A stretch of DNA of 28,083 nt from an uncultured Clostridia bacterium (GTDB lineage: Bacteria > Bacillota > Clostridia > Oscillospirales > Acutalibacteraceae): contig CALWKP010000051.1 in assembly GCA_944381295.1 (NCBI GenBank), positions 1 through 28,083 of the forward strand. The letters are read 5' to 3'. Position numbers and translations under genes: made by a program. Positions 1 through 7,884 of the stretch are shown here, piece after piece (positions within the stretch are counted from its first letter, which is position 1; each line of letters opens with the position of its first letter). A model generated the notes under the pieces. It was not told the origin of the DNA, ran no database searches, and worked only from the letters and a program-made list of their open reading frames with translations.

Positions 1-7
1 CTCACTA

Positions 8-328
8 ATGGAGAACAAAGTTCATGTAAAAACCGGTGACACCGTCGTCATTATCAGCGGCAAGGAACGTGGCAAACAAGGCAAGGTCCTGGCCGTCAGC
101 CCAAAGGAAGGCAAAGTCATCGTAGAAGGCCGCAACATGGTTTCCAAACATGTCAAACCCCGCAGGATGGGTGAACAGGGCGGTATCGTTAAGGCCGAAG
201 GCGCGCTGTATGCGTGCAAGGTCCAGATCGTTTGCCCCCGCTGCGGCAAACCCACACGTGTCGCACATAAGATCTATGAAGACGGCACCAAGGAACGCAT
301 TTGCGTAAAATGCGGCGAGTCGCTGTAA
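8..328 (+). CDS. rplX: 50S ribosomal protein L24
   Basis: This 106-residue protein is L24, which binds 23S rRNA and helps start assembly of the large ribosomal subunit. The N-terminal KOW segment (about residues 5-35) carries the typical [18 protein letters not shown] pattern. The C-terminal part holds two CxxC pairs (CPRCGKP and CVKCGESL), a zinc-ribbon-like ending common in Gram-positive L24. The ATG lies only 7 bases into the window, so its ribosome binding site is cut off. L5 follows after 13 bases, as expected in the spc operon, where L14 would normally precede L24. Confidence 0.97.
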   Translation: MENKVHVKTGDTVVIISGKERGKQGKVLAVSPKEGKVIVEGRNMVSKHVKPRRMGEQGGIVKAEGALYACKVQIVCPRCGKPTRVAHKIYEDGTKERICVKCGESL

Positions 329-341
329 GGGAGGGAAAGAC

Positions 342-881
342 ATGGCAAGACTGAAGGATTATTACAAGCAGGAAGTCGCTCCTGCTCTGATGAAGAAATT
401 CGGCTACAAGAGCGTCATGCAGATCCCGAAGCTCGACAAGATCGTGATTAACGTAGCGGCTGGCGAAGCGAAGGAAAACGCGAAGGTTATCGACGCGATC
501 ACCACCGATATTTCCGCGATCACCGGTCAGAAGCCGCAGGTATGCCGCGCAAAGAAGTCTGTTGCAAACTTCAAGCTTCGTGAAGGCATGCCGATCGGCG
601 TAAAAGTAACGCTGCGCGGCGACAGGATGTACGAATTCCTTGACAGGCTGTTCAACGTGGCGCTGCCAAGGGTCCGTGACTTCCGCGGGATCAACCCGAA
701 CTCTTTTGACGGCCGTGGCAATTACAACATGGGCGTCAAGGAACAGCTGATCTTCCCGGAAATCGATTATGATAAGATCGATAAAGTCCGCGGCATGGAC
801 ATCTGTTTCGTAACGACCGCTAACACCGACGAGGAATCCCGTGAGCTTCTGACGCTGATGGGCGCCCCGTTTGCAAGATAA
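342..881 (+). CDS. rplE: 50S ribosomal protein L5
   Basis: L5 (179 residues, normal length) binds 5S rRNA and contacts the P-site tRNA in the central protuberance of the 50S subunit. The whole protein matches the family, from the N-terminal [16 protein letters not shown] through [16 protein letters not shown], the [18 protein letters not shown] core and the [20 protein letters not shown] stretch. An AGGGAGGG-type ribosome binding site precedes the ATG. It sits between rplX and rpsZ, the standard spc order, and the short gaps imply cotranscription. Confidence 0.98.
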   Translation: MARLKDYYKQEVAPALMKKFGYKSVMQIPKLDKIVINVAAGEAKENAKVIDAITTDISAITGQKPQVCRAKKSVANFKLREGMPIGVKVTLRGDRMYEFLDRLFNVALPRVRDFRGINPNSFDGRGNYNMGVKEQLIFPEIDYDKIDKVRGMDICFVTTANTDEESRELLTLMGAPFAR

Positions 882-893
882 GGAGGGAATACT

Positions 894-1079
894 GTGGCCA
901 AAACATCCATGAAAATCAAGCAGGCTCGTCCGGCGAAGTTTTCGACCCGCAAATATAACAGATGCAAGATCTGTGGCAGGCCGCACGCCTATCTTCGCAA
1001 GTTCGGTATCTGCCGTATATGCTTCAGGGAACTGGCTTATAAGGGCGAGATCCCGGGCGTAAAAAAGGCCAGCTGGTAA
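894..1079 (+). CDS. rpsZ: 30S ribosomal protein S14, zinc-binding type (type Z)
   Basis: This is the short, 61-residue S14 of the 30S head. Its four cysteines form two CxxC pairs (CKIC near residue 24 and CRIC near residue 40), so it is the zinc-binding form rather than the longer zinc-free form. The start is a GTG, placed 6 bases after AGGAGGGA. Bacillota commonly carry type Z as the housekeeping copy in this position between L5 and S8, and that is what is seen here. Confidence 0.97.
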   Translation: MAKTSMKIKQARPAKFSTRKYNRCKICGRPHAYLRKFGICRICFRELAYKGEIPGVKKASW

Positions 1080-1089
1080 TAGCTTAGCA

Positions 1090-1096
1090 AAGGAGG
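1090..1096 (+). promoter_or_regulatory. Ribosome binding site of rpsH, in front of an ACG codon
   Basis: The sequence AAGGAGG ends at 1096 and is followed after 7 bases by ACG at 1104. The spacing is ideal and the codons after it read as the conserved S8 N-terminus, so this site fixes 1104 as the intended start although it is not ATG, GTG or TTG. No in-frame ATG, GTG or TTG lies upstream before a stop. Confidence 0.75.
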
Positions 1097-1103
1097 TAAC
1101 GGC

Positions 1104-1502
1104 ACGCAGATTACAGATACAATCGCCGACTTGCTTACTCGTATCCGCAACGCGAATTCCGCGAAGCATGATTCGGTGGAAATCCCGGCTTCCAACATGT
1201 AGAAGGCTATTTGCCAGATCCTTGTGGACGAAGGGTATATCCGCAGCTTTACGGTAACGGAAGACGGCAAACAGGGCATCATCAAAGTGACCCTGAAATA
1301 CGGCGAGGGCAAGACCCCCGTCATCAACGGCCTGCGCAGGGTCTCCAAACCTGGTCTGCGCATTTATTCCAACGCGGAAGAACTGCCGAAGGTCAAGAAG
1401 GGCCTGGGCGTCGCGATCATTTCCACGAGCCACGGCGTCATGACCGACCGCCAGGCACGCAAGGAAAATATCGGCGGCGAGGTTCTCGCGTTCATCTGGT
1501 AA
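1104..1502 (+). CDS. rpsH: 30S ribosomal protein S8, with ACG start and an in-frame TAG
   Basis: S8 binds the central domain of 16S rRNA and regulates the spc operon by translational repression in bacteria where this was studied. Read from 1104, the frame gives [18 protein letters not shown], then VEIPASNM, a TAG at 1200-1202, and then [16 protein letters not shown] through the S8 C-terminus GGEVLAFIW. Total length is 132 codons, normal for S8. Two things are wrong: the first codon is ACG where ATG is expected, and TAG stands at codon 33, where the family has a conserved lysine (AAG to TAG is one change). A GTG at 1224 could start only a C-terminal fragment of 92 residues. S8 is essential, so sequence error is likeliest; recoding is an alternative. 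Confidence 0.85.
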
Positions 1503-1519
1503 GAATAGGGGGTGCAAGT

Positions 1520-2068
1520 ATGTCGCGAATTGGAAGAAAACCCATAAATATTCCCGCTGGCGTCGATGTCAAGATCGACGGCAACGTTGTAACGGTGAAG
1601 GGTCCGAAAGGCACCCTGACCCAAAGCTTCCACCCGAACATGGCGATCGCTATGGAAGGCACGGAGCTGACTGTTTCCCGTCCTGACGACGAGAAAGAGA
1701 ATCGCGCACTGCACGGCCTGACCCGTACGCTGCTCCACAACATGGTAGTAGGCGTGACCGAAGGCTTTAAGAAGGAACTCGACGTACAAGGCGTCGGTTA
1801 CCGTGTGCAGAAGCAAGGCAAAGAAATGATTATGACGCTCGGTTATTCCCATCCGGTAGTCGTTGCGGAAACCGACGACATCAAAATCGAGTGCCCAAGC
1901 CCGAACAGGATCGTGATTTCCGGTGCTGATAAGCAGAAGGTCGGCCAGTTTGCCGCGGAAGTCCGCGAGAAACGTCCGCCGGAGCCGTATAAGGGCAAGG
2001 GTATCCGCTATATCGATGAAGTTGTGCGCCGTAAGGAAGGCAAGGCCGGTAAGGGCGCTAAGAAGTAA
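1520..2068 (+). CDS. rplF: 50S ribosomal protein L6
   Basis: L6 (182 residues) binds 23S rRNA near the sarcin-ricin loop and factor-binding site. The start is the ATG at 1520, preceded by a GGGGGTG ribosome binding site; the open frame extends further upstream but that part is out-of-frame S8 sequence. The family features [15 protein letters not shown] at the N-terminus, [12 protein letters not shown] near residue 35, and the C-terminal [17 protein letters not shown] segment (here [17 protein letters not shown]) are all present. It starts 17 bases after rpsH, in the usual spc order. Confidence 0.97.
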   Translation: MSRIGRKPINIPAGVDVKIDGNVVTVKGPKGTLTQSFHPNMAIAMEGTELTVSRPDDEKENRALHGLTRTLLHNMVVGVTEGFKKELDVQGVGYRVQKQGKEMIMTLGYSHPVVVAETDDIKIECPSPNRIVISGADKQKVGQFAAEVREKRPPEPYKGKGIRYIDEVVRRKEGKAGKGAKK

Positions 2069-2082
2069 GGAGTGAATGACAA

Positions 2083-2442
2083 ATGGTGAACAAGGCTGAC
2101 ACCAACAAAGCCAGACTGCACCGCCACAAGAGAGTGCGCGGCAAGATCTCGGGCACCGCTGCATGCCCGCGCCTGAATGTGTTCCGCTCCAGCAAAAACA
2201 TCTACGCCCAGATTATCGATGATGTTGCGGGGGTAACCCTTGCGGCAGCCTCCACCCTGGACAAAGAGTTCACTGGGAACGGCGGGAACAAGGACGCCGC
2301 GCGTAAGGTTGGCGAAATGATCGCAAAGCGCGCAGCAGATAAAGGAATCTCCGAGGTCGTGTTCGACCGCGGCGGTTATATCTACCACGGCCGCGTCAAA
2401 GAGCTGGCCGAAGGCGCCCGTGAGGGCGGCCTCAAGTTCTGA
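2083..2442 (+). CDS. rplR: 50S ribosomal protein L18
   Basis: L18 (119 residues) binds 5S rRNA together with L5 in the central protuberance. The basic N-terminus ([15 protein letters not shown]) is followed by the folded domain with [19 protein letters not shown] and the characteristic C-terminal [19 protein letters not shown] and AREGGLKF. The ATG at 2083 follows a GGAGTGA ribosome binding site. It lies 14 bases after rplF and 17 before rpsE, as expected in the spc operon. Nothing unusual is seen in it. Confidence 0.97.
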   Translation: MVNKADTNKARLHRHKRVRGKISGTAACPRLNVFRSSKNIYAQIIDDVAGVTLAAASTLDKEFTGNGGNKDAARKVGEMIAKRAADKGISEVVFDRGGYIYHGRVKELAEGAREGGLKF

Positions 2443-2445
2443 GAA

Positions 2446-2452
2446 GAGGAGG
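2446..2452 (+). promoter_or_regulatory. Ribosome binding site of rpsE, deciding a TTG start
   Basis: GAGGAGG is followed after 7 bases by TTG at 2460, whose downstream codons give the conserved S5 N-terminus [10 protein letters not shown]. The site therefore supports a TTG start for rpsE at 2460 rather than the internal GTG at 2501 that begins the longest uninterrupted frame. Confidence 0.7.
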
Positions 2453-2459
2453 AATACTT

Positions 2460-2956
2460 TTGGCTAGAATTGACGCATCGTCTATGGAATTGAAGAGCGC
2501 GTGGTTGCGATCAACCGCGTATCCAAAACCGTAAAAGGCGGCCGTATCTTCAAGTTTGCGGCGCTGGTTGTCGTCGGGGACGGCAATGGCACCGTAGGTT
2601 TCGGGATCGGCAAAGCCGGTGAAGTTCCGGACTCGATCCGCAAAGGAATCGAGGACGCAAAGAAAAACCTGATTCATGTATCACTGCGCGGCAGCACAAT
2701 TCCGCATGAAGTGACCGGCGCTTACGGCGCAGGCCGCGTACTGCTCAAGCCGGCTGCACCCGGTACCGGCGTTATCGCCGGCGGCCCGGTCCGTGCGGTG
2801 GTGGAATCCGTTGGCATTAAGGATATCAGGACGAAAGCCCTGCGTTCCAATAACCCGTGCAATGTTGTGCGCGCTACTTTGGAAGGCCTTTCCAGGCTGC
2901 GCACCGCCGAAGAAGTTGCGGCAACCCGCGGCAAGTCGGTAAAAGAGATTCTGTAA
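2460..2956 (+). CDS. rpsE: 30S ribosomal protein S5, broken by a one-base deletion near the 5' end
   Basis: S5 lies at the 30S decoding site and mRNA entry and affects translational accuracy. From the TTG at 2460 the frame reads [10 protein letters not shown] and then loses register; the rest of S5 ([21 protein letters not shown] onward) continues in another frame from about 2495 to the TAA at 2954. Family members read LELEERVV here, so one G appears missing around 2490-2494 (TTGAAGAG where TTGGAAGAG is expected). Unshifted, translation would stop at 2532. The remainder, including [24 protein letters not shown] and the C-terminal [13 protein letters not shown], is normal. S5 is essential, so a sequence or assembly error is likeliest. 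Confidence 0.88.
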
Positions 2957-2971
2957 GGAGGGGTAGCAATT

Positions 2972-3151
2972 ATGGCACAGCTTAAAGTAACGCTGGTAAA
3001 AAGCCTGATCGGCTGTAAAAAAGACCAGATTGCAACCGCTCAAGCCCTTGGTTTGCGCAAGATCGGCGACAGCTCCCTGCAGCCGGAAAATGCGTCAACC
3101 AACGGCAAGGTGGCAAAGATCATCCACCTCGTCGAGGTAAGCAAAGCGTAA
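2972..3151 (+). CDS. rpmD: 50S ribosomal protein L30
   Basis: L30 is a small 50S protein; this copy has 59 residues, the usual bacterial length. The translation begins MAQLKVTLVKSLIGCKKDQ and contains ALGLRKIGDSSLQPENAST, matching the family's LGLRKIN-V-D-P pattern, and ends with KVAKIIHLVEV. An AAGGAGGGG ribosome binding site lies just upstream. Its place between rpsE and rplO confirms the call. The internal cysteine in SLIGCKK is within normal variation. Confidence 0.95.
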   Translation: MAQLKVTLVKSLIGCKKDQIATAQALGLRKIGDSSLQPENASTNGKVAKIIHLVEVSKA

Positions 3152-3169
3152 GCAAGGAGGTGCGAGTAA

Positions 3170-3610
3170 ATGAAGTTGCATGATCTGACTGCGGTTCCCG
3201 GCTCCGTAAAGGAAGCCAAGCGTATCGGCAGAGGCCATGGCTCCGGCCAGGGCAAAACAGCCGGTAAGGGCCACAAGGGCCAGAAAGCAAGAGCTGGTTA
3301 CAGCCAGCGCATAGGCTTTGAAGGCGGCCAGATGCCTTTACAGAGGCGCGTTCCGAAGAGAGGGTTCAACAATGTGTTTGCAAAAACCATCCTCTCCGTG
3401 AACGTCGGCACACTCGAGAAATTTGAGAATGGCGCAGTGGTGGATACCCAGGCGCTGATTGATGCCGGTATTATTAAAAAATGCTGCGACGGGGTAAAAA
3501 TCCTCGCAAACGGCAACTTGACCAAGAGCCTTACCGTGAAAGTCACAGCTTTCTCTGACGCTGCAAAGCAGAAGATTGAAGCTGCAGGTGGGAAGGCAGA
3601 GGTGATCTGA
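3170..3610 (+). CDS. rplO: 50S ribosomal protein L15
   Basis: L15 (146 residues) is a late-assembly 50S protein with a long basic N-terminal extension reaching into 23S rRNA. The N-terminus [20 protein letters not shown] and the glycine- and basic-rich [22 protein letters not shown] segment are diagnostic, followed by [18 protein letters not shown]. The C-terminal domain (about residues 75-146) has the usual [19 protein letters not shown] ending. AAGGAGGTG precedes the ATG. secY starts only 2 bases after its stop, so translation of the two is probably coupled. Confidence 0.97.
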   Translation: MKLHDLTAVPGSVKEAKRIGRGHGSGQGKTAGKGHKGQKARAGYSQRIGFEGGQMPLQRRVPKRGFNNVFAKTILSVNVGTLEKFENGAVVDTQALIDAGIIKKCCDGVKILANGNLTKSLTVKVTAFSDAAKQKIEAAGGKAEVI

Positions 3611-3612
3611 GA

Positions 3613-4941
3613 TTGTTTAATACAATTAAGAACGCCTGGAGAATTCCGGACCTTCGTAAGAAGATCCTGTTTACCTTGTTGATCATCGTCGTGTTCCGTC
3701 TCGGATCCGTCATCCCGGTGCCATTCCTGAATGTGGATGCGCTTCGCGGCCTGATGGATTCCGTCAGCTCGACCGGTTCCGTGCTCGGTTATCTCGATAT
3801 GCTGACCGGTGGTGCGTTCGCCAACGCGACGCTGTTCGCAATGGGTATCACCCCGTATATTAACAGCTCGATTATTATGCAGCTGCTCACCGTAGCGATT
3901 CCGCCGCTGGAGCGTATGGCGAAGGAAGGCGAGGAAGGCCGTAAGAAGATTGCGACCATCACCCGTTATGTCACCGTCCTGTTGGGCTTGATTCAGGGTA
4001 CTGCGTACTTCTTCTATCTGCGCAACAGCGCTTACCAGGGCAACAGCATCGCAATGTACACGAGCGGATGGGAACAGGTATTTGCGGGCGCGGTCATTAT
4101 CCTGACCTTCACCGCCGGTACCGCCTTGATGATGTGGCTCGGCGAGCAGATTAACCAGAAAGGTATCGGCAACGGTATCTCGATCCTGTTGTTCGCTGGT
4201 ATCGTAGCCCGGATGCCTTCCACCGTATCGCAGTTGTGGGCATACCTCAGCGCTGCGATTCAGGACCCGACCAACTATGCACAGTATTATGTGTTTGTTC
4301 CGCTGTTCGTAATCCTGTTCCTGGCAGTGATCTGGGTCATCGTGTTCATGAACAATTCGGAACGCCGTATCCCAGTACAGTATGCGAAACGTGTTGTCGG
4401 ACGGAAAATGTATGGCGGCCAGTCCAGCCATATCCCGATCAAGGTTGCGATGTCCGGTGTTATGCCGATCATCTTCGCAAGCTCGATCCTCTCCATCCCA
4501 AGCACGATCCAGATGTTTGTCAATCCCACCGAAGGCATTGGCAAGGCGATCCTGGATGCACTGTCCCCAAGCGGATGGCTGTATTCGGTACTGTATTTCT
4601 TCCTCATTATCATGTTTGCGTATTTCTATCTGACGATCCAGTATAATCCGATCGAAATGGCGAATAACCTTCGCCAGAGCAACGGTACGATTCCAGGGGT
4701 ACGCCCCGGCAAACCGACCGCGGACTTTATTGCAAAGATTCTTTCCAAGCTCACCTTGATCGGTTCCTTGTTCCTCGCGGTTATCGCATTACTGCCGATC
4801 ATCTTTGGAGCATGCACTGGTATGCACAACATGTCGCTCGGCGGAACTTCCATCATCATTCTGGTGGGCGTTGCGCTGGAGACTGTGAAGCAAATGGAGT
4901 CGCAGATGATGATGCGCCATTACAAGGGATTCCTTGATTAA
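3613..4941 (+). CDS. secY: Protein translocase channel subunit SecY
   Basis: SecY (442 residues) is the membrane pore of the Sec translocon, working with SecE, SecG and SecA in the cytoplasmic membrane. About ten hydrophobic segments can be seen, starting with ILFTLLIIVVFRLGSVIPVP. Family signatures include GITPYINSSIIMQLL near residue 78, the GNGISILLFAGIV segment, the cytoplasmic loop ERRIPVQYAKRVVGRKMYGG, and the conserved PIEMANNLRQSNGTIPGVRPGKPT near residue 345. The start is a TTG, with AGAGGTGA at the end of rplO as ribosome binding site. Length is normal. It links the spc ribosomal genes to adk, the common Gram-positive order. Confidence 0.97.
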   Translation: MFNTIKNAWRIPDLRKKILFTLLIIVVFRLGSVIPVPFLNVDALRGLMDSVSSTGSVLGYLDMLTGGAFANATLFAMGITPYINSSIIMQLLTVAIPPLERMAKEGEEGRKKIATITRYVTVLLGLIQGTAYFFYLRNSAYQGNSIAMYTSGWEQVFAGAVIILTFTAGTALMMWLGEQINQKGIGNGISILLFAGIVARMPSTVSQLWAYLSAAIQDPTNYAQYYVFVPLFVILFLAVIWVIVFMNNSERRIPVQYAKRVVGRKMYGGQSSHIPIKVAMSGVMPIIFASSILSIPSTIQMFVNPTEGIGKAILDALSPSGWLYSVLYFFLIIMFAYFYLTIQYNPIEMANNLRQSNGTIPGVRPGKPTADFIAKILSKLTLIGSLFLAVIALLPIIFGACTGMHNMSLGGTSIIILVGVALETVKQMESQMMMRHYKGFLD

Positions 4942-4973
4942 CAGGCGCCTGACAGGGAAGGAGTTTTAATAAG

Positions 4974-5606
4974 ATGAAACTGATTCTTTTGGGCGCGCCC
5001 GGCGCCGGCAAGGGCACACAGGCAGAAGTGATCTGTGAACATTTATCCATTCCGGCAATTTCTACGGGTAACATCATCCGTGAAGCGCTGACAAGCGGTA
5101 CTGAGATGGGCCTGCGCGCGAAGTCCTATATGGACGAAGGCAAGCTGGTGCCCGATGAAGTTGTGATCGGAATCATCCAAGACCGTTTAAAGCAGGACGA
5201 CTGCAAAAACGGATTTATCCTGGACGGATTCCCGCGCACGATTCCTCAGGCCGAGGCTCTGGACAAAATGGGCGTTGTGATCGACAAGGTCATCGATATC
5301 GAAGTCCCTGACGAGAAGATCGTCGAAAGGATGTCCGGACGCCGTGTTTGCGAGAGCTGCGGAGCCAGCTACCACCTGCTGTACAAGAAGCCGGAGGTAG
5401 AAGGCAAGTGCGGCAAGTGCGGCGGCACCCTTATTCAGCGCAAGGACGACCACCCTGATACAGTGAAAGAACGTCTGAAAGTGTATCATGATCAGACGGA
5501 ACCGCTGAAGGGCTATTACGAGAAACAGGGCAAGCTGCGGATTGTCGAAGGGCAGGAAGCTGTCGAAGATACAACAAAGCTGACCCTGGCAGCCTTAGAG
5601 GCATAA
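4974..5606 (+). CDS. adk: Adenylate kinase
   Basis: Adenylate kinase interconverts ATP plus AMP and two ADP in the cytoplasm. The 210-residue protein starts with the P-loop GAPGAGKGTQ (residues 7-16), has the AMP-binding STGNIIREA and GFPRT motifs, and carries a LID with CESC and CGKC cysteine pairs, the zinc-binding arrangement typical of Gram-positive enzymes. The C-terminal LKVYHDQTEPLKGYYEKQG is also typical. GGAAGGAG lies 12 bases upstream of the ATG. The gene sits between secY and map, a widespread order in Bacillota. Confidence 0.97.
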   Translation: MKLILLGAPGAGKGTQAEVICEHLSIPAISTGNIIREALTSGTEMGLRAKSYMDEGKLVPDEVVIGIIQDRLKQDDCKNGFILDGFPRTIPQAEALDKMGVVIDKVIDIEVPDEKIVERMSGRRVCESCGASYHLLYKKPEVEGKCGKCGGTLIQRKDDHPDTVKERLKVYHDQTEPLKGYYEKQGKLRIVEGQEAVEDTTKLTLAALEA

Positions 5607-5609
5607 ATT

Positions 5610-6362
5610 ATGATCGTACTGAAAACCAGCCGGGAACTCGCAGCGATGCGAGACGCCGGAAGGATTGCCCAAAGAGCGTTGCGGCTGGCCGGCGAGGCGG
5701 TAGAGCCAGGGGTATCCACCTGGGAACTCGACCGCATCGCACGCCGTTACATCGAGGAACAGGGCGCAGTGCCCACGTTCCTCGGCTACGGCGGATTTCC
5801 AGCCAGCTCCTGTATTTCGGTAAACAACGTGGTCATCCATGGCATACCGGGGAAGGGGACCCTTCTGAAGGAAGGCGATATCGTGAGCATCGATATCGGC
5901 GCGACTTATGAAGGCTTCGTAGGCGATAACGCCTGGACGTTCCCGTGCGGGAAGGTCAGCGAAGAAGCCCAGGCCCTGATGGATACCACCCGCGAAAGCC
6001 TGTTCGCAGCGATCAAGGCGGCACAGCCTGGTGCGCGGTTAGGCGATGTGGGCAGCACGGTCCAGAGGTATGTCGAAGCTCGCGGTTACTCGGTGGTACG
6101 GGATTTTGTCGGCCACGGAGTAGGCGCGAAGATGCATGAAGATCCCAGCGTACCCAATTACGGCACGCCCGGCAGGGGCGTGCGGCTGTTGCCTGGCATG
6201 ACGATAGCCATCGAACCGATGATTAATGCCGGAACCCATGCGGTGAAGGTACTGCCGGACGGTTGGACCACTGTGACGGCCGACGGGAAATTATCCGCCC
6301 ATTTTGAACACACGGTAGCGATCACAGCCGACGGGCCGGTGATCCTGACGCTGCCGGATTGA
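5610..6362 (+). CDS. map: Methionine aminopeptidase, type I
   Basis: This 250-residue enzyme removes the initiator methionine from new proteins. The N-terminus MIVLKTSRELAAMRDAGRI is the usual MAP start. Metal ligands are recognisable in the INNVVIHGIP-like segment (SVNNVVIHGIP), DIVSIDIGATYEGFVGDNAWTF, GHGVGAKMHEDPSVPNYG, the MTIAIEPM glutamate and the final HFEHTVAI glutamate. It lacks the zinc-finger extension of some homologues. The ATG is 3 bases after adk ends, with only a weak GAGG upstream, so translation is probably coupled to adk. The KOW gene follows after 10 bases. Confidence 0.96.
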   Translation: MIVLKTSRELAAMRDAGRIAQRALRLAGEAVEPGVSTWELDRIARRYIEEQGAVPTFLGYGGFPASSCISVNNVVIHGIPGKGTLLKEGDIVSIDIGATYEGFVGDNAWTFPCGKVSEEAQALMDTTRESLFAAIKAAQPGARLGDVGSTVQRYVEARGYSVVRDFVGHGVGAKMHEDPSVPNYGTPGRGVRLLPGMTIAIEPMINAGTHAVKVLPDGWTTVTADGKLSAHFEHTVAITADGPVILTLPD

Positions 6363-6372
6363 GAGGGACGGA

Positions 6373-6612
6373 ATGGAACTGAAACGCGGGTCGGTGGTCC
6401 GTGCAAAAGCGGGCCGAGACAAAGACGGTTTTTTTGTGGTGCTGAGCGCGGGGGAGACCGTAACGATCTGTGACGGGAAACGCCGCAGCCTGGAACACCC
6501 CAAGCAGAAAAACCCGAAACATCTGGCAGCGACCGCCGCGGTACTGCCGGAGGATTCGATGGGGACCAACCGTGAGATACGAAAAGCCCTCAGGGAATAT
6601 GGGCAGGGCTGA
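6373..6612 (+). CDS. Small KOW-domain (L14e/L27e-like) RNA-binding protein
   Basis: The 79-residue product begins [21 protein letters not shown], a KOW-type start like that of archaeal and eukaryotic L14e/L6e/L27e ribosomal proteins, and continues with [30 protein letters not shown]. Genes of this kind regularly lie between map and infA in Bacillota. The role is not established to my knowledge; the fold and the neighbourhood suggest binding of ribosomal or other structured RNA. The ATG follows a GAGAGGGACGG ribosome binding site, 10 bases after map. Length and context are typical and nothing is broken. Confidence 0.9.
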   Translation: MELKRGSVVRAKAGRDKDGFFVVLSAGETVTICDGKRRSLEHPKQKNPKHLAATAAVLPEDSMGTNREIRKALREYGQG

Positions 6613-6632
6613 TTCACCAAGGAGGTTATTTC

Positions 6633-6851
6633 ATGTCAAAACAGGATGTCATTGAAATAGAGGGTACCGTAACGGAAGCGCTGCCGAACGCGATGTTCAT
6701 GGTAGAGCTTCCCAACGACCATTCGATCCTGGCGCACATTTCCGGGAAGCTGCGGATGAATTTCATCCGGATTCTGCCCGGAGACAAGGTCACGGTGGAA
6801 CTTTCGCCGTACGACCTGACGCGCGGAAGGATTACATGGCGGTCGAAATAA
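6633..6851 (+). CDS. infA: Translation initiation factor IF-1
   Basis: IF-1 (72 residues, standard length) binds the 30S A site during initiation. The sequence [60 protein letters not shown] and [11 protein letters not shown] follows the family along its full length as a single OB fold. AAGGAGG precedes the ATG with good spacing. The infA-rpmJ-rpsM order is the usual start of the alpha-operon part of the cluster. Confidence 0.98.
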   Translation: MSKQDVIEIEGTVTEALPNAMFMVELPNDHSILAHISGKLRMNFIRILPGDKVTVELSPYDLTRGRITWRSK

Positions 6852-6909
6852 GAGCCGGCGCAAAACCGGCGTGTCCGTGAAAAACCAGTCTGCAAAGGAG
6901 GGCACACAA

Positions 6910-7023
6910 ATGAAAGTCAGACCTTCTGTCAAAAAGATTTGTGAAAAATGCAAGATCATTAAGCGCAAGGGTAAAGTCATGGTGATCTGTGAAAACCCGA
7001 AGCATAAACAGCGCCAGGGCTGA
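6910..7023 (+). CDS. rpmJ: 50S ribosomal protein L36
   Basis: This 37-residue protein is L36, the smallest 50S protein. It reads [20 protein letters not shown] and [17 protein letters not shown], with the zinc ligands C11, C14, C27 and H32 all present, so this is the zinc-binding form. AAAGGAGGG lies 8 bases upstream of the ATG. It sits between infA and rpsM, as in most bacteria. Confidence 0.98.
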   Translation: MKVRPSVKKICEKCKIIKRKGKVMVICENPKHKQRQG

Positions 7024-7059
7024 TGGCGCAAACCTATTTCTAGTGGAGGTGCAACCAGT

Positions 7060-7428
7060 ATGGCGCGTATAGCAGGTGTTGATCTGCCGAGAGATAAGCG
7101 TATTGAAATCGGCCTGACCTATATTTACGGGATCGGCCGCAAAACTGCGAGCGACATTCTTGCCGCAACAGGAGTAAACCCCGACACCCGGGTAAGGGAT
7201 TTGTCAGAAGACGATACTTCCAAGCTCAGGGAGTACATCGACCACAACTGCCGCGTGGAAGGCGACCTGCGCCGCGACGTGGCGTTCGATATCAAGAGAC
7301 TCATCGAAATCGGCTGCTATCGTGGAGTTCGTCACCGTAAGGGCCTGCCGGTAAGAGGACAGCGCTCCAAGACGAATGCTCGTACCCGCAAGGGCCCGAG
7401 AAAGACCATGGCCAACAAGAAGAAGTAA
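7060..7428 (+). CDS. rpsM: 30S ribosomal protein S13
   Basis: S13 (122 residues) lies in the 30S head and forms bridges to the 50S subunit. The N-terminus [20 protein letters not shown], the helix-hairpin-helix [20 protein letters not shown], and the C-terminal [20 protein letters not shown] tail with a basic end (NKKK) are full-length family features. GTGGAGGTG is the ribosome binding site. It begins the rpsM-rpsK-rpsD-rpoA-rplQ alpha-operon series. Confidence 0.98.
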   Translation: MARIAGVDLPRDKRIEIGLTYIYGIGRKTASDILAATGVNPDTRVRDLSEDDTSKLREYIDHNCRVEGDLRRDVAFDIKRLIEIGCYRGVRHRKGLPVRGQRSKTNARTRKGPRKTMANKKK

Positions 7429-7447
7429 GCAGGGAGGGATTTAACAG

Positions 7448-7855
7448 ATGGCAGCACAAAAAGGCGGTAAAAAAGCTACCGTAGTCCGCAGGCGCCGTGA
7501 GCGCAAGAATATTGAACGTGGGGCTGCTCATATCCAGTCCACTTTCAACAATACGATCGTAACGATCACTGATACACAGGGCAATGCGGTATCCTGGGCA
7601 AGCTCCGGCGAACTCGGATTCCGTGGTTCCAGGAAATCTACCCCCTTTGCCGCACAGACCGCCGCGGAAACTGCCGCGAAGGCAGCGATGGAACACGGCA
7701 TGAAGACGGTTGAGGTTTTCGTTAAGGGACCGGGCGCAGGCCGTGAAGCAGCAATCCGTGCGCTGCAGGCAGCAGGCCTGGAGGTCAGCATGATCAAAGA
7801 CGTGACCCCCATCCCGCACAACGGATGCCGTCCTCCGAAGAGAAGACGCGTCTAA
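7448..7855 (+). CDS. rpsK: 30S ribosomal protein S11
   Basis: S11 (135 residues) forms part of the 30S platform near the mRNA exit. After a short basic N-terminus, the conserved [50 protein letters not shown] and [20 protein letters not shown] segments are visible, ending in [18 protein letters not shown]. The ribosome binding site AGGGAGGG precedes the ATG, 19 bases after rpsM. Length is normal. Confidence 0.98.
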   Translation: MAAQKGGKKATVVRRRRERKNIERGAAHIQSTFNNTIVTITDTQGNAVSWASSGELGFRGSRKSTPFAAQTAAETAAKAAMEHGMKTVEVFVKGPGAGREAAIRALQAAGLEVSMIKDVTPIPHNGCRPPKRRRV

Positions 7856-7884
7856 TCAACCGATATCAGGAGGTGTAACCGAAT

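Noticed and set aside
189..1517. A 442-codon open frame on the - strand across rplX-rpsH
   Set aside because: It is antisense to conserved ribosomal genes, has no recognisable motif, and such mirror frames are common in GC-rich codon usage.
1211..1519. Upstream extension of the rplF frame to 1211
   Set aside because: The region encodes S8 in another frame, and L6 starts at the ATG at 1520 behind a proper ribosome binding site.
3298..4431. A 377-codon open frame on the - strand across rplO and secY
   Set aside because: It is antisense to well-supported rplO and secY and its translation shows no family features.
6853..6870. Small GCCGG/CCGGC hairpin between infA and rpmJ
   Set aside because: Five pairs without a T tract in a continuous operon are too weak to call a terminator or regulatory RNA.
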